DNA from: Anthoceros angustus
Lineage: Eukaryota > Streptophyta > Anthocerotopsida > Anthocerotales > Anthocerotaceae
NCBI GenBank assembly: GCA_010909165.1
Contig: VJWM01000134.1
Span: 186,001 to 250,000 of the forward strand
Direction of reading: 5' to 3'
DNA: 64,000 nucleotides
Shown: positions 1-11,864 of the stretch, piece by piece
How positions within the stretch are numbered: the first letter of the stretch is position 1
Layout of the letters: each line of letters starts with the position of its first letter
Position numbers and translations under genes: made by a program
Notes under the pieces: model-generated
Told to the model about the DNA's origin: nothing
The model's database searches: none
Seen by the model: only the letters and a program-made list of their open reading frames with translations

Positions 1-3000
1 CTTCCGGCAGGGCCTCCACTCTTCCGAGCGCTGGCCGATCTCCCTCCTTCAGAGTCAAATGTCCCCACATGAACTGCATGGGGATGCCCGATGGCGAGGG
101 CTTCGCCTCACTTGCCTCCCCAACCGGGCGAAGATAATCCTTCCTCACCCGCCTCTTCCACCGTAACGCATGCTGAATACTAATAGTTATCACCAAGGTG
201 ATCCACCTTGGTGAGCGTGTGTTCCAATGGATAACATCCGGCTACTCCTACCGTCTGCAGTCCGATATCAACCACGCTGGTTGTCCGCTGCCTGTGCCTC
301 AAGATCGCCACCGGCCGGCCCTATCTTCCTTCTCGCCTGAGGGGCCTGAACCACGCCTTCTTCCTCCTTTGGGCCAGGCTCAGACCTCCAAGGTCCATCG
401 CCTAGATCCTCCCGAGGTTCTGGATCAACCTCCTTGTTGGCCGCCAACATCTTCCGGCGAACTCCCGACCAGAGTGACGCCAAACGCCTGCAGACTGAAC
501 ACATCCAAGTGCCACCTCGACTAACTCCCCGCCTCCAGCAGGCCCAAAGTCCGAGAAGCCGCCGTCACAATGTTGCGCCTACCAGGTTCCATGGCTCCGC
601 ACTTTTGGGTGCCATCGCCTTCTTCTTGGCCGTAGTCCGGGCCGGAGTCCGCCGGGCACGATGCGCCTCTTCGCTGTCACGCCCAACCCCGACGGTGAGC
701 TCACTGAAGATGCCGGGCGCCAAAGAGATAGCGCTGAGAGCCGGTGAGCGCAAGAGATCGCGAGAATTGTCTCGAGGTCGCGAAATAAATGATTCCTCTC
801 TCGCTTTTGGGAGTAATCGTCAAGGGAAGGCGCTCGCTCGACCGTAATCGCGAGGTCTGATGGCTTACTTCCTCACCTTACGCCTGCTGCATCCTGCCTG
901 TATTACAGCACTGCCTTACGCCGCCGAGTACTGCTGACCGCGGCCGCCTGTGCCCTTCTCCATCTCGGCTGACGCCCGCCTCTGCTCATCGCCAGATCAA
1001 TTGGCCGCCAACAGAGCCGAGCCGCTTTATTTTGCTCGCTCACAATTATGTCCTATTCACCATTCTCAATGGTAGTTTGAAGTCTAGCCCAAAGTCTCCT
1101 GCGGTCTTCCATCTCCGCCGCTGCCTCCACCTCCGGAGTCGAGTCTCGAGATCCTCCATCTCCTTGTCGCGAACTTCTTGGGCTGGCTCGCGCTTGCTCG
1201 CCACCTCCTGCTCCATCTTGAGGCGTGGGCGCTCTATCTCCCGCTCGAGTCTTGGATTCTCGTTGAGAACCCCTTGCTTTCCGGCGTCTTGGGGTTGTAA
1301 CTCAAAGTGTCCTCTGTCCTCCGACTCCTGCCGCCTCCTTCTACCTCCTGTGGTGCGCCAGGTCCCGATTTCCCGGTCTTGGCCTCGTGTTTGCACGGCT
1401 CGTCGTGCTCCCGCTCACCACTCGGCCTTGGTTGGCTGGCTCCGCCTCCCTCCACGGTTCGATCACGCGATAGTGATCGCGGTCTGTGGCGCCTCCTTGG
1501 CCACCTTCACGAGCCTCTCGACAGCTCTGGTCTGGTCCAGTGCCTCACGAGTCCGCGCCCGCTTGCGCCGGGCCTCTTCTCTCGCTTCTGCTGCGCTACC
1601 CCTACTGCGAGGTCCTCGGCGCTTGGGCCTCCTTAGCTTCCTTTGCTCCTCCGGTGATTTAATTTAGTCCTTGCGGATGGACGGACTCCCTCTCGGCCTC
1701 CCGGCGTTTCCCTTCCTCAATCGGCCGAGCTTGACCTTCCTTCTCTCTGGGCCCCTCCAGCTGCTCACGGAGGTACCATGCGCCTCGGGTGGCTTCTACC
1801 TCCTCTGGGTCTTCTCGGCCATCCCCGAGACCCCAAAGCATACCGTCCATGCGGTAGCAGGAACCGTGTTTCTTCCACGGCCGTGATGAGGCTCCCACAA
1901 AGTCCGTGGCGGAGCATTTCATGATCCGAGGACCTCCATACCCTTCGGAGTAAGTCGGGGTGGGTTCTCGGACCTAATCGGGACCCTTAGGTCACGAGTC
2001 TTGACTCGGAGCTTCACCCTCCTTGGCCCTTTTGGCGCGGCTCCTTCTCCGCCCTTTTTCTCACAGGGCTCGGAGGAGGTGAGGGAATCGGGAGCAAGCC
2101 CTTTTGCCCTTCACAGCCGGACCCGGCTCGAGTGCAGGCTGCCGGTGTCCTCCAGCTCCTGGCGGCGTCCCTTTACGCCCTCCTTGCTTCCTCCGCTTCT
2201 TGCCACTCCGTGGCGGGGGTAAGTCTTGGCACCGTCGAGGTGCAGCGTTGGTCTGTCTTGCGTCTCTTGGTTCCCTCTGGTCCGGGGCTCCGGTATGGTT
2301 GTGGTGGTGGTGGGCTGCTGGGGTCGGGGCCGCTTCTTGGGCCCAGCTCGGTTGGGGCACGAGGAGGAGGAGGCGGGATTTCTTCCCATACTTCCACAGG
2401 TGGTGAGGGGTCCGTTCGACGTATGGAGTCGAATCCTCGATCGTCCTCCTCCCGGGTCCGTTTGGCCTTGATCGGCCTCCCCTCGGGCGCCCTTGCCGCT
2501 CCACTTGGCGGGCCTCCGGTCCTTTCGGGCGCCCGCTCAAGCTCTCTCCCTCCTTGAGGAGCTCGAAATGTCCCCATACATGGATCGGTATGGGGGCGGC
2601 CCGAAGAGGCTTCTGAGCTTGCGGGCCTCTGACTAAGCAGGCGAAGATAATCCTTCCCAGTCCGCCCTCTTCCCCATTGCGCATGCGAGAATACCAGCAG
2701 TTATCACCAAGGTGATCCACCTTGGTGGCGAGTTCAATGGACAATGATCCGGGCTACCGCCCTTACTCGGTATCCGGCGGTCGGATATCGACCATCCGTT
2801 GGTGGTCTCTGCGTCGAGCCTCGGCATCCCGCGGCCCTATCTTCCCGCCTTGAGGGGCTCACCCCCTTCTTCCTCCTTTGGGCGGTTGTAGGCGCCTCGG
2901 GACCTCAAGGTCCATCGCCTTGGGTCCTCCGGAGGTTCTTGGACCGCACCTCCTTATTGACCGCCCGGCATCTTAGGCGAACTCCCGGACGGAGTGACCT

Positions 3001-3096
3001 GTCGAGCGTCGGACCATCTGGAACATCCAAGTGCCACTCCTCACCAATTCTCCCTTCCTCCGGCCCGGGGCCCAAAGTCCGGATAGCGCGGGTCAC
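1..3096 (-). mobile_element. degraded LTR-retrotransposon internal region, gag-like
   Basis: This stretch carries no intact gene. On the minus strand, frames around 1046-1396 and 2061-2744 encode very charged, Arg/Glu-rich sequence with coiled-coil character (for example EREIERPRLKMEQE), which is common in plant gag-like regions. The segment at about 1-571 is a diverged copy of about 2500-3098; both contain the same near-palindrome around a CACCAAGGTG core (near 192 and 2706) and both run into the same LTR-like sequence. I infer two nested or tandem remnants of one minus-strand element. No protease, RT or integrase motif is visible here, so the class assignment leans on the adjoining LTR-like repeat. 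Confidence 0.4.
572..960 (-). repeat. partial LTR-like repeat, diverged copy
   Basis: This copy aligns by eye to 3097-3500, sharing the end sequence around TTGCGC..AGGTTCCATGG and the later CTTCGCTGT/GAGATCGCGAGAATTGTCTCGAGG block. Similarity fades after about 950. It is probably a truncated LTR of the same family as 3097-3785 and 9122-9850. Confidence 0.45.
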
Positions 3097-3785
3097 AATG
3101 TTGCGCTCCACGAGGTTCCATGGCTCCCAAACTTCCGGAGCTTTTGGGTGCCATCGCCTTCTCCTCCTTGTTCTGCTTGTGGAGACGGCAGCACGTTCGC
3201 CTTCTTGCGCGTTGCTCCAACCGTGAGCGCTCGAAGATGTCGGCGCTCAACGAGATAAGCGCCCGAGCGGTGCGGGCGCAAGAGATCGCGAGAATTGTCT
3301 CGAGGCGCGGTGATGACCTTCCTTGACGCCGGGCGCCTTGGCGGGAAGGCGCCTCGTAAGCGCGCGTGCATGGCATGCGACCTGCGCCTCCGCTTACTGC
3401 GGCCTTCCGCGTACTGCACTGCAGCCTTCCGCGCGCGTGGCGTGAATACTGCTGCGGCCCCGAGTCCCGTCGCTGCTGCATGCGACCTCCACTCGGGGCC
3501 GTCCACGTGGCGCCGCCTAGCGTCCTCACGGCTCAACTTCTAAGTTACTTTCCTGGCGTACTTATCCTGCTTTTGACCCGGTGGGTCCGGACTTATCCGT
3601 TACCGACGTAGTCGGGCTGTCGCCATGGTGGTTCCGGTGCGTTGCCACTCCGAGTCCGAGTATACTCCGAGTCGATCGAGTGCTATCCGTGCTTATTCCT
3701 CCTTTTCCGCCTTATTTTACTATTCCAACCTACCAAAAAACAAACCCCTTAATTCCTACCCCCAAGGAAGTCCATAGCCCATGCT
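3097..3785 (-). repeat. LTR-like repeat (minus orientation)
   Basis: About 690 bp. Read on the minus strand it starts near TGGGCTATGGACTTCC and ends near GGAGCGCAACA, so it has the TG..CA form of an LTR. It matches 9122-9850 in inverted orientation; both contain the AATAAGGCGGAAA and GAATAAGCACGG blocks. The gag-like region lies immediately downstream on the minus strand. I did not find a convincing primer-binding site, so this could also be a solo or rearranged LTR. Confidence 0.5.
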
Positions 3786-3789
3786 AAGG

Positions 3790-6250
3790 CTCGTAGTGCG
3801 GAATCCGCGGCCGGTTGGACAGGTCCTGTAATGCAACAAACCTGCGTCGTTGCAAGCTGCTTGGCCAGGCAGGTGAGTATGCTCGCGCTGCCAGGGCTCT
3901 TCGACCCCTCCCCCTAGCCCCCGCTTCTGAGGAGACCATTGTTGCCCTCCGTGCCCTCCATCCAGCTCCCAAGGATGCCATCCCGGACATATCTGACTAC
4001 GTCCCGGAGGATCCCTTCTCTCTGGATCGGGCAGCTTTTGCTCTGGCACTCTCTACGACCCCACGTCTTTCATCTGCCGGGTTGTCAGGAATGGTGTTTG
4101 AACACCTCAGGGACCTTTTTCTCCCCGAAGATCCATCTAGTGGCTTCCCAGCTCTTTTCTCTGGCCGCTGCGGTGGCTCGGGGTGAGACGCCTCACCGGA
4201 TTTCCCATGTTCTTGCGGCTAGCGGGCTTGTCGCTATGGACAAGCGCCCAGCTTCAGGCGTCGCCCACTCGCGGTCGGAGAAGCCTTCATGCGACTACTC
4301 CGGCACTTGCCGGTGCGCTCTCTTCTTGGCACCTCAACCCCTTCAATTTGGCATTGCCACTCAGGAGTGAGTCATGGTGCTTGGAGTGAAGGCATGCCTT
4401 GATACCCACCGGGTGGTGGTCTTGAGTTGATGTCGAGAACGCCTTCAATACCATTTCTAGGGCGTCATCTTGAGGAGCTTAGGGATCTTGGCGGCGTTGG
4501 GAGCCTTATACCTTTTGTCGGTGCTTCTGGAGGTCCTCCAACCTCTACTACCGGCCTGAAACGTCTCTTGAGTTCTTGTCTACTGTCTTGGAATCGGCCG
4601 GTACAGCAAGGCGACCCCTAGGCGGTGCTCTCTTCGCCATTGCTCACTATAGGGCCCTATCTAGGCCGCCTTCTCAGCCTTGTTGTGTCTTCCCTTGTGG
4701 ACGACTCTCACATCCTCGGGCACAGGGACAAAGTTAAGGAGGCCTTTGAGCTCTTCTCTCATGAGCTTTCTTTGGTGGGCTTGAAGGTCAAAATGTCCAA
4801 GTGCAGCGTCTGGTCTCGTCGGGATTCTACCTACTTTGCAATTTCCAGCTGAGATTGCTCGGCTTTGGGCTGCAGTTCTAGGGGTCCCCTTGGTTCCCCG
4901 ACTTCGCCAGAGCTTCTGGACGGGCTCATGAGGACCTCTCCCATGTCGAGGACCTCCTTTCTTTGGAGGATGCAGGTGGCCTTTGGAATTCTTTCCTCTG
5001 TTTTGCTAGGCACAGGTTACCTCATCCGTCTGCCTCCATCCCGACACTTTTGTCTCCGGGCGGTTTGATAGGAAGATTATGGATACTCTCGGGGACATCA
5101 CAGGCTCGGGGGCTTTTGAGTGCCCTATGGGCGTCGGCCCGGCGCGTCCTACATGCAATTTGGAGGCCGTGCGCTCTCTGGAGGTCTCTTCCCGGCTTTC
5201 ACAGGCGATTGGGCCCTCTGCCTGCTTGGCTTCTCGGTTCATCCTCCATGGCAGGCCCTTTACGGAGGATCTCGTATCAGTGTGGAGGAGGAACCTTCTC
5301 TCCAAGCGTCCTTGAGGCAAGCTAGGGACATGTTATCGGTGGATGCTCGGAAGGACTTCCTCCTTTCTCGACATTTATTCTTGATGGTTTCGGGGTTGCG
5401 AGCATCTAGCTCGAGCGGCTCGGCGGGCTTTCGATCGCCCTCCGGGACCCCTCCATCCCAGGTCCACAAGGCGCGGCTCGCTCTTGTTACGGGAAGGCGC
5501 GGTGCTTGGCTGTGGCCCGCCCATGCATGCAGGGGTTTCACATCGCACCAACCACCTTCACTCTGCGATTCCGTCTTGGCTGCTCCGGCTGTGGCTTCTT
5601 CGCTCCTTACTTGCGAGTGCGGCTCGCCTCGATGATTACGGGGTACACCTTGCTCGTTGTCCCGGTCATCGCATTGCCACTCACGGCGCCATCCGCGATG
5701 TCATGTTCGCCATCGCTCATGGCGGCTACATGGCATGGAGGAGGCGGATGTATACTCTCCGTCTGGTCGTTCAATCGGTGACACCTTTCTTGTCAGGCGA
5801 CCGGTTTGATGGCGGATGTGGTGGTTACCGATCCTACGAGACACCATCTCGCTCGGTCATCACTAACGTCCGAGTTGGGCTGCTGCCGGGCGGACTCTCA
5901 AGGTCGCAAATATAGCGGGATGCAAGCGGGCCACCTCTTTATTCCTTGCACTAAAGCGTATGGGGCAATGGTGAGGACTTTGACAAATTTGTCAAGTCTG
6001 TGCCAAAGCTTACCATGCGTGAACCGGTGCGGGTGTCCTCTCGTACTTCCACATACTTCCGACAGCGGGTTTCAATTGCCCTTCAGGCGCTCTCAGCGAT
6101 CCTCCACAAGGCGGCGGCGGTGGGTGGCGCATCTTCCTCTACCTCCGTGGTTTGCGGGCCGTTTATTCTTCTGCATATGACATTGTGGGTGCGATGGGTG
6201 ACTTTAGGTAGGGAGCTTATTTGCTCCTCTTCACCTCGACCCCTGGTCCC
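3790..6250 (+). pseudogene. reverse transcriptase, broken by frameshifts
   Basis: Several plus-strand frames read in succession as one reverse transcriptase. An upstream part reads SSAGLSGMVFEHLRDLF near 4070-4125. A second part has QGDPLGGALFAIAHYRAL near 4608-4660. A third has the catalytic core LVDDSHILGH near 4695-4730 (the DD of the YADD-type motif), followed by GLKVKMSKCSVWS near 4780-4815. These fit a LINE-like polymerase. Frame changes near 4380, 4625, 4850 and 5120 and internal stops make it non-functional. The C-terminal region to about 5900 includes Cys/His-rich pieces. It lies opposite in strand to the adjacent LTR element, so it is probably a separate insertion. Confidence 0.6.
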
Positions 6251-6309
6251 CTTTGGTTGTCCCCTCCTAGATGGGCTTTTCCCATCGTTTTTTCACCTCA
6301 ATAAAATCT

Positions 6310-8309
6310 TCACTCATTCTCATCCCATACTGTCACTGCCATCAATTCAGTTGAGGGGCCGCAGTCTCTTTGAGTTCTTTCTGCCCGCTGACCCTTCTTA
6401 CCCATTAAGCTGTAAACATGCAACTTCCTATCAGTGGTACCATTAGCGAAAATTTCTTTTGCCCAGAATTTTGATACCCCTCTAGTAAACTTCTCTGTTG
6501 TGGTCTCTTCATCAGCATCTGGAAGCTGCTCCAAGCTGTTCACCCTCTGTGGAATGTACATGGCACACCTGGGGTCATTTTCTACTGCCACAACATTCCT
6601 CCCACTTCTGATGGCAGCCACCAAAAAGCTGCCTGACTCGGCGCAAGCATCCACCACCCAGTCCTTCTCAATGCTGAACATGTTAACAAGCATGCTCATC
6701 AATCCCTGTGGCTTTTGATATGGACAAACCACCTGTTTGTCAGCAGTCGTGAAAATGAGTTTCTTCACGACAGTTCCATGCCGGATAACTCTGGGAAGGA
6801 CATCGGTTGTATTCGCCTTTGCAAATAAAGAGGCCATGGGCTCATTCGATATAGTCCGTACTCCGCTGCCGACAGTAATGAACTCCACAGTCTCCACTAT
6901 CCCTGTGTTCGGGGGAATATTTGTTTTTTCCCTTACCAACGTTTGAATCGCACCTTTTCTACACAGTGGCTTCAGAGCCTCCCTCGCCAAGGACAGGTCA
7001 TCCACGCTATGCATAAGAATGACTCTAAAAACATCAGAAGTTGAGACCTCTTGGAACTGTTGCAACATATTCTTCAAACCCGACTCTGTGAACTCTATAT
7101 CATGATGTCGCTTCATTAGCCCTCTTGGCAAGTCGCAAAAGAAGAGGGTGTATGGCCGCTCTGGCATGAAAGCTTTTAACTCCACGATGTCTCTCTCCAT
7201 GACTTGATACTTCACCGTCTCGTTAGACATGGGGACTCTGAAAGCAGTGAGCCCTGCATCTATGTCCTGGCTAGCAAGGGCCCGCTTCGCCTCCTCCATG
7301 CGCATCCAATTCCGCGCTCCATATACGTAGTTCTAGAATCTTAGAGGGAGAAGCTCCAGAACGCTGATATCTTTCTGCAATTTAATTGAAAAAGGTGGGT
7401 TACTACAAACTCAGTCTGAAGGTGAAAGTGCGCCGAGACCGTACTTTCTCGAAGGCCTCGATGCCGACATATCGGGCGAGGCCTGACCCCAGTCGATACG
7501 CGCTCTTCTGATTCGGTGCAAACAAAGAATAATGAGAGGATGGTACTCACAACTTTGGAGAATGCCGTCTGAAATTTTGCTAGCTCGCTGTCTATCGTAT
7601 GCTTAGGATATAATTCGCAGCAGGACTCAAAACTGGTACACCTCAAATGAGTCATAAATGCAACTTGGATGAAATGAAGAGTCTTCTTGTTTGTTACCTC
7701 TTCTACAATACCCATCAAAGGAATGTCCCCTTGGATAACCTTTTGCGTTGCAGCAATCAGTATGTCTTCACCTCTGTCGCCTGGAGGAATTCCTTGGAAT
7801 GCTCGAAATGGTTTTCCCTGCAAAGTTGCTGGCTTAGGGGGAGCACTCGAAGTACTAGTTGTGCCCACGGGAGCTGCCGGAACAAGCTTCCGTTTTGCCT
7901 TTGACCTCTTTACGTTGCTTGGAGCCACCTGATTTGCTTGCTCCGGGAGTTCACATCTTTCCCACATAGAAAAAATTGTGTCCACGTTTTCCCATAGTCT
8001 TCCTTGACACCTGGCAATCCTCAATGGTAGGGTCTTGCGGTCAACCATTTTCTGCACAAAATCAGTGTCTTCAGTGTCTCCATCTTCGTCAACCATACCA
8101 AGAAGCCGATAAATATCAAACTTCCACCGCAGTGATGGTTTGGCAGTAGGGTCTACTCGCCGGAGGATTTCAAGCTCGTCGTGAATAAATCGCACTTGTT
8201 CTATGAAGTTGAGCTTCTTCCTTCTATCTGCAGTGACGTTGTGGTCCACTGCCAAGACTCTCATCTCTGCTTCTGTTAAACCCGCATACACATGTGCCTC
8301 CGAAACCTT
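6310..8309 (-). CDS. two-exon protein with degenerate N4/N6 DNA-methylase-like C-terminus (5' end incomplete)
   Basis: Proposed exons on the minus strand are 8309-7551 and 7332-6310. The intron between them has a GTGAGT donor and TTCTAG acceptor and keeps frame. The first exon reads from VSEAHVYAGLTEAEMRVLA through VDHNVTADRRKK and a Lys/Pro-rich linker; this segment resembles a ParB-associated region, but only loosely. The second exon has, in order, FFCDLPRGLMKRH, in the place of the DPPY catalytic motif, and later KPQGLMSML, WVVDACAESGSF and VVAVENDPRC, which look like motifs X and I and the acidic SAM-contact residue. The order IV then X-I is typical of beta-class amino-methyltransferases. 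The Asp-Leu-Pro-Arg motif and the altered glycine loop suggest weak or lost catalysis. The 5' end merges with repeat sequence, so the gene is probably truncated or needs an upstream exon. It lies among transposons and may be transposon-carried. Confidence 0.5.
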
Positions 8310-9121
8310 CCATGGTGGACGAGGAAGAGTGGGAAGATGCCTTAGCATGGGCTCGACACGAGCTGAAAAGGAATGGCCGTTTTCAGCCCTCCAAGCACGA
8401 AATTGCAGCCAAGGAGAGACTAGCCAAAAATGGCGGTATGGGTCCAAACCTGGGGAAAGGGAGGCCTGACAGTCGGGTGTCTGCTTTCACAACCAGATGG
8501 CACGATCCCGCAGATGACGGTAAGGCAGGTATGGAATGCTAGAAGGAACGACAAACATGGAAGGGCTATGGGCGCTCATGGCTGTGGGCGATTCTGCCGG
8601 AGTTCCTCGGGCGTGAGGGAGGCAAAGTATGGACGAACCCACGAGATGCGTGAGAGATTGGCGAGAACGCTGGAAAGGATCAGGCTGTCGAATGATATAG
8701 AGCTGGAGAAGGATCCTGATCTCGTGGCCTTCCCAAGGTCGCAGAAGGGGAGCCACCAGCATGTGGAGGAGGAAAAACGCGGACGAATGTGCAGGAAGGA
8801 AGGACGAATGGCACGGGACAACAAGGCGTATGGAACCCGACATGGATGTGGACGCCACGAGATGAACGGCCGACCATGGGAGGCTGCGACTAAGGCGGTG
8901 GAAGGCCATGGAGCACAAAATGAGAGAACAAACAAAACAGGGTGCGACCGGGAGAGAAGGAAACGCTAACACGGTGGGGCAAACGCATGATAAAGGTGAT
9001 GGCGCCTGTGGGCAAGGCGATCGACATCGCCGACTATGGCGAGGGCGTTGAGGTGGTGGTCTCCGACACCACGAACGGCCGTGGCGGCGTAACACGCAGC
9101 GGTCATGATCAGAGGGGACAT
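8310..9121. other. no gene recognised
   Basis: GC-rich sequence with overlapping short open frames on both strands but no recognisable domain. The plus-strand frame at 8430-8969 is rich in Arg, Gly and His and looks non-coding. It lies between the truncated methylase-like gene and the inverted LTR copy, and is probably old transposon sequence. Confidence 0.4.
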
Positions 9122-9850
9122 GGTGTGGGCTACCACTTCCCTTGGGGTTAGGAAATAAGTTCGGTTTTGTTTTTTCGTAGGTCCAAGAGTAAAATAAGGC
9201 GGAAAGGAGGAATAAGCACGGACGGCGCCCGACTGCTCGGAGTGTACTCTGACTCGAGTGGGTAACGGACCTTTACTACCACGACGAGCTACTGACCGCG
9301 ACCGGTATCGGATAAGTCCGGACCCCACTCGGGTCAAAACAGATAAGTACGCTGTGAAAGTAATTTAGAAGTTGAGTCGTGAAGTCGATCGAGCGGCGCC
9401 ATGGACGGCCCCGAATGGAGGTCGGGCATGCAGCAGCCAGACCAGATTTTGCCATAAGCAGCGCATGTATTCACGCCCGCTGGACAGCGACAACAGAAGG
9501 CCGCAGCACGCTGGCGCGAAGGCCGCAGTAAGCCATGCACCTGCGCTACGATGTGGAAGGGGCACCTTCCGCCCAACAGCATTCCCAACCGCCGGCCGAC
9601 GAGGAGGGTCATTTCTCCGCGCGACCGAGACACCGCATCTTGCGCTCCGCAACCCTGCCCTCTGGCGCTATCTCTCCGAACGCTCAGGCACCTTCGCGTG
9701 CGGCTCACCGTTGGAGTTGGAGCAGCGAACGCAGCGAAGAGGGCGCATCGTGCCAGCGATCTCAGACAATCGTCTACAGCGGAGTAAGGAGAAGAAGGCG
9801 ATGGGACCCAAGAAGGCTGCGGAGGTATGGGCGCCATGGAACCTGGTAGA
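9122..9850 (+). repeat. LTR-like repeat, inverted copy of 3097-3785
   Basis: The plus strand here matches the minus strand of 3097-3785: the GTGGGCTACC..TTCCCTTGGGG end, the AAAATAAGGCGGAAAGGAGG block, and the CCATGGAACCTGGTAG end. It stops abruptly at about 9850, where chromovirus integrase sequence begins, and the final GCGCAACA of the LTR is missing. It may be an insertion or deletion join that removed the upstream part of the chromovirus. Confidence 0.5.
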
Positions 9851-10405
9851 GGGTACGTGGGACCTTTTGCTATAAGTAAGAAAATTTCTGCAGTTGCTTA
9901 CCAACTCGACTTGCCCAGTCACTGGAAGATGTGCCGCAGTTTTCATGTGTCCTTGCTTAAGAAGTTTGTGGGAGAGCCTCCACAACAGAAGTTCCTAGAC
10001 GATGGATCCACCGGCCAAGCATCAGCTAAGAAGAGCGCAACATCGAAGCCGATGGAGGGAAGTACGGTGTTGCAACCTGAATTTCTACAGCTAGGAGAGA
10101 AGGACCCAACCCTGCCAAGCAGTAGCCAGGCTAGCCAGAAGAAGGAGGAGGGAAGGGAGTGCAGCAACTTGCCGAGAAGATGCAAGTTCAAGCCAGGTGA
10201 CCAGCTCATCTTCCAGCCCGCAGAGATTCTCGACGTCAGAGAGCGACTGTTGCGAGGCAGGACCGTGAAGGAATACTTGGTGAGATGGGAGGGCGACCAT
10301 CAAGAGGACCCGAGTTGGGAAACCGAAGCCTTCATCGAAACTTTTCAACACCTCCGCAAACCCAAAGCAGAGAATGAAGAACGAGGCCCTCTTGATGCTC
10401 GCTAG
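9851..10405 (+). pseudogene. Ty3 chromovirus integrase C-terminus with chromodomain (5' truncated)
   Basis: The frame contains [19 protein letters not shown], then [12 protein letters not shown], which is the C-terminal signature of Ty3/gypsy integrases. After a linker it carries [20 protein letters not shown] and [15 protein letters not shown], a typical chromodomain with the conserved aromatic and acidic positions, ending with TAG at 10403-10405. Reverse transcriptase, RNase H and the integrase core are absent because the element is cut at about 9850. It is directly followed by a purine tract and the 3' LTR, which confirms the orientation. Confidence 0.8.
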
Positions 10406-10419
10406 AGGAAGGAGGAGGA
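10406..10419 (+). other. polypurine tract of the chromovirus
   Basis: AGGAAGGAGGAGGA immediately before the TGTCACAG start of the LTR. This is the expected position and composition for the plus-strand primer of a Ty3 element. Confidence 0.7.
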
Positions 10420-10849
10420 TGTCACAGTCAGATAAATGCAGACTGTGAACGGACAAGCAGGACAAGCCAGCTTGATGATAGATGCTAGCGATGTGATCAG
10501 TAGCTAGACGGACTGCAGGCTAGCGTAGGAAGACACAACAATGAGCAGGCTAGGGCGCGCATTAGGAAGCTGGTTGAGGCAAATAGGCCAACCACGGTTA
10601 AATGGAAGTCAGATTAGGCTAACCTAGATGACACTAACCTAGCTAGCTAGTAACCAGACTCAGAACCCCAGTCAAGGAGAAAAGGACACGTGCACGGACA
10701 GGAGCGGAGGCTACTTCAGCCCGCTCCCAAGAATCAAGACATCCCCCTCTCGCATTCCATCCTGCAGCGCCCTTCGTGTCTTGGTCTCCTGTCTCCGAGG
10801 AATGCCGATTACATTTGCGCACTCATCTCATTCTGTTCGTTTTCTAACA
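10420..10849 (+). repeat. 3' LTR of the Ty3 chromovirus
   Basis: About 430 bp starting TGTCACAGTCAGATAAATG and ending TTTTCTAACA, so it has TG..CA ends, and it follows the polypurine tract. No second LTR of this family is visible in the window, so age cannot be estimated. It carries several GCTAG-rich short motifs. Confidence 0.65.
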
Positions 10850-11860
10850 AAAATGCTTGTATGGGATGAACGACGGACATGCACAAATGACATGTAATTG
10901 ACGGTTCTGATTATTTTTACCCCTTCAAAATCGCAATGCCCTACCATAGATGCGGCAGGTTGTGACCAAATGAACATGCAGGGTCTGGCGCCGTGGGTTT
11001 GAACACCATATTAAAATTAGCAAACACCCTAAAAAAAGACATAAAAAAAGCGAAGACATATTTTTGTCCAAAAAAAGTGGGTTTTAGCCATAACCCTTTT
11101 TGCCGGAGAAACCCCTTTCTACCCAGATGCTGTTAACTATTACTATAGATGGGGAGGGAGGGTAAGTATTCATGGCTTCTTTTTCTCTTCCTTCCGCAGT
11201 ATCTTTTACCAGCCAAGCGCGCGCCACCTCGAGGAGGCTTTATTTCCACCTCATTATCCGCATGTCCTTTCTTTATAAGATTGTGTTGGTTCAATGCATG
11301 CTGGGACCGAATCACGATAATAAGTTGGTCCAAGAATCAAACTAAGACTTTTTATGAACCTTGGTTAAGAGGCCAGTTTTGGCCCATCTAAAATGAGACC
11401 TTGTCCACCAATTCACGCTATGGGACCGGACTCCAAATCAAAGGATCAAAGAAACCTGTTTCATATGCAAATCTTAATTGTTAGAGACAAGAGAAAATAA
11501 ATATACTCCTATTCTTTGGAAAATGATATGTGCAATAAGTTCTCATAGGTTACCTATTTATAATTAATGGTAACAAAAGCAAATTTAGGGTTTAACGTTG
11601 GGTTGAGAGTTTACCCTAAACCCTTATCCCTAAACAACTATTACTATGACTTAGCTAACATGGACACGTCTACAACTAAGTACCGTTAAGAATATTGATT
11701 CCAACAAGATATTGATAAGCCTCTTTTTATGTAGCATGTCGAACATTAGGTTACTATATCTAGCCGGTTGAGAGGCTTGTGAATCAGATCACTAATTCCA
11801 ACCTTTACAGACGTCTACCTCTCAATATTGTCGTTAATACTTGGACGCGAGATTCTCGAT
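10850..11860. other. intergenic, no gene seen
   Basis: AT-rich sequence without a convincing open frame. At about 11584-11633 there are a few plant telomere-like heptamers in both orientations (TTTAGGG, then CCCTAAA twice). They are too few to be a telomere remnant of note. Confidence 0.5.
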
Positions 11861-11864
11861 ATAT

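Noticed and set aside
192-215. Near-palindrome at 192 and 2706 as a regulatory operator
   Set aside because: It is repeated within two copies of the same degraded element, and nothing links it to a gene promoter.
2061-2744. A 227-codon minus-strand frame as a host gene
   Set aside because: Highly biased Arg/Pro/Gly/His composition, no domain, frames open on several strands because of GC-rich sequence, and it lies inside a repeated element.
6310-8309. Bacterial restriction-modification system
   Set aside because: The methylase-like gene has a plant-type intron, a degenerate catalytic motif and no nuclease partner, and the flanks are plant retrotransposons.
11584-11633. Telomere-like heptamers in both orientations
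   Set aside because: Only three or four isolated units, so chance or a minor interstitial remnant.
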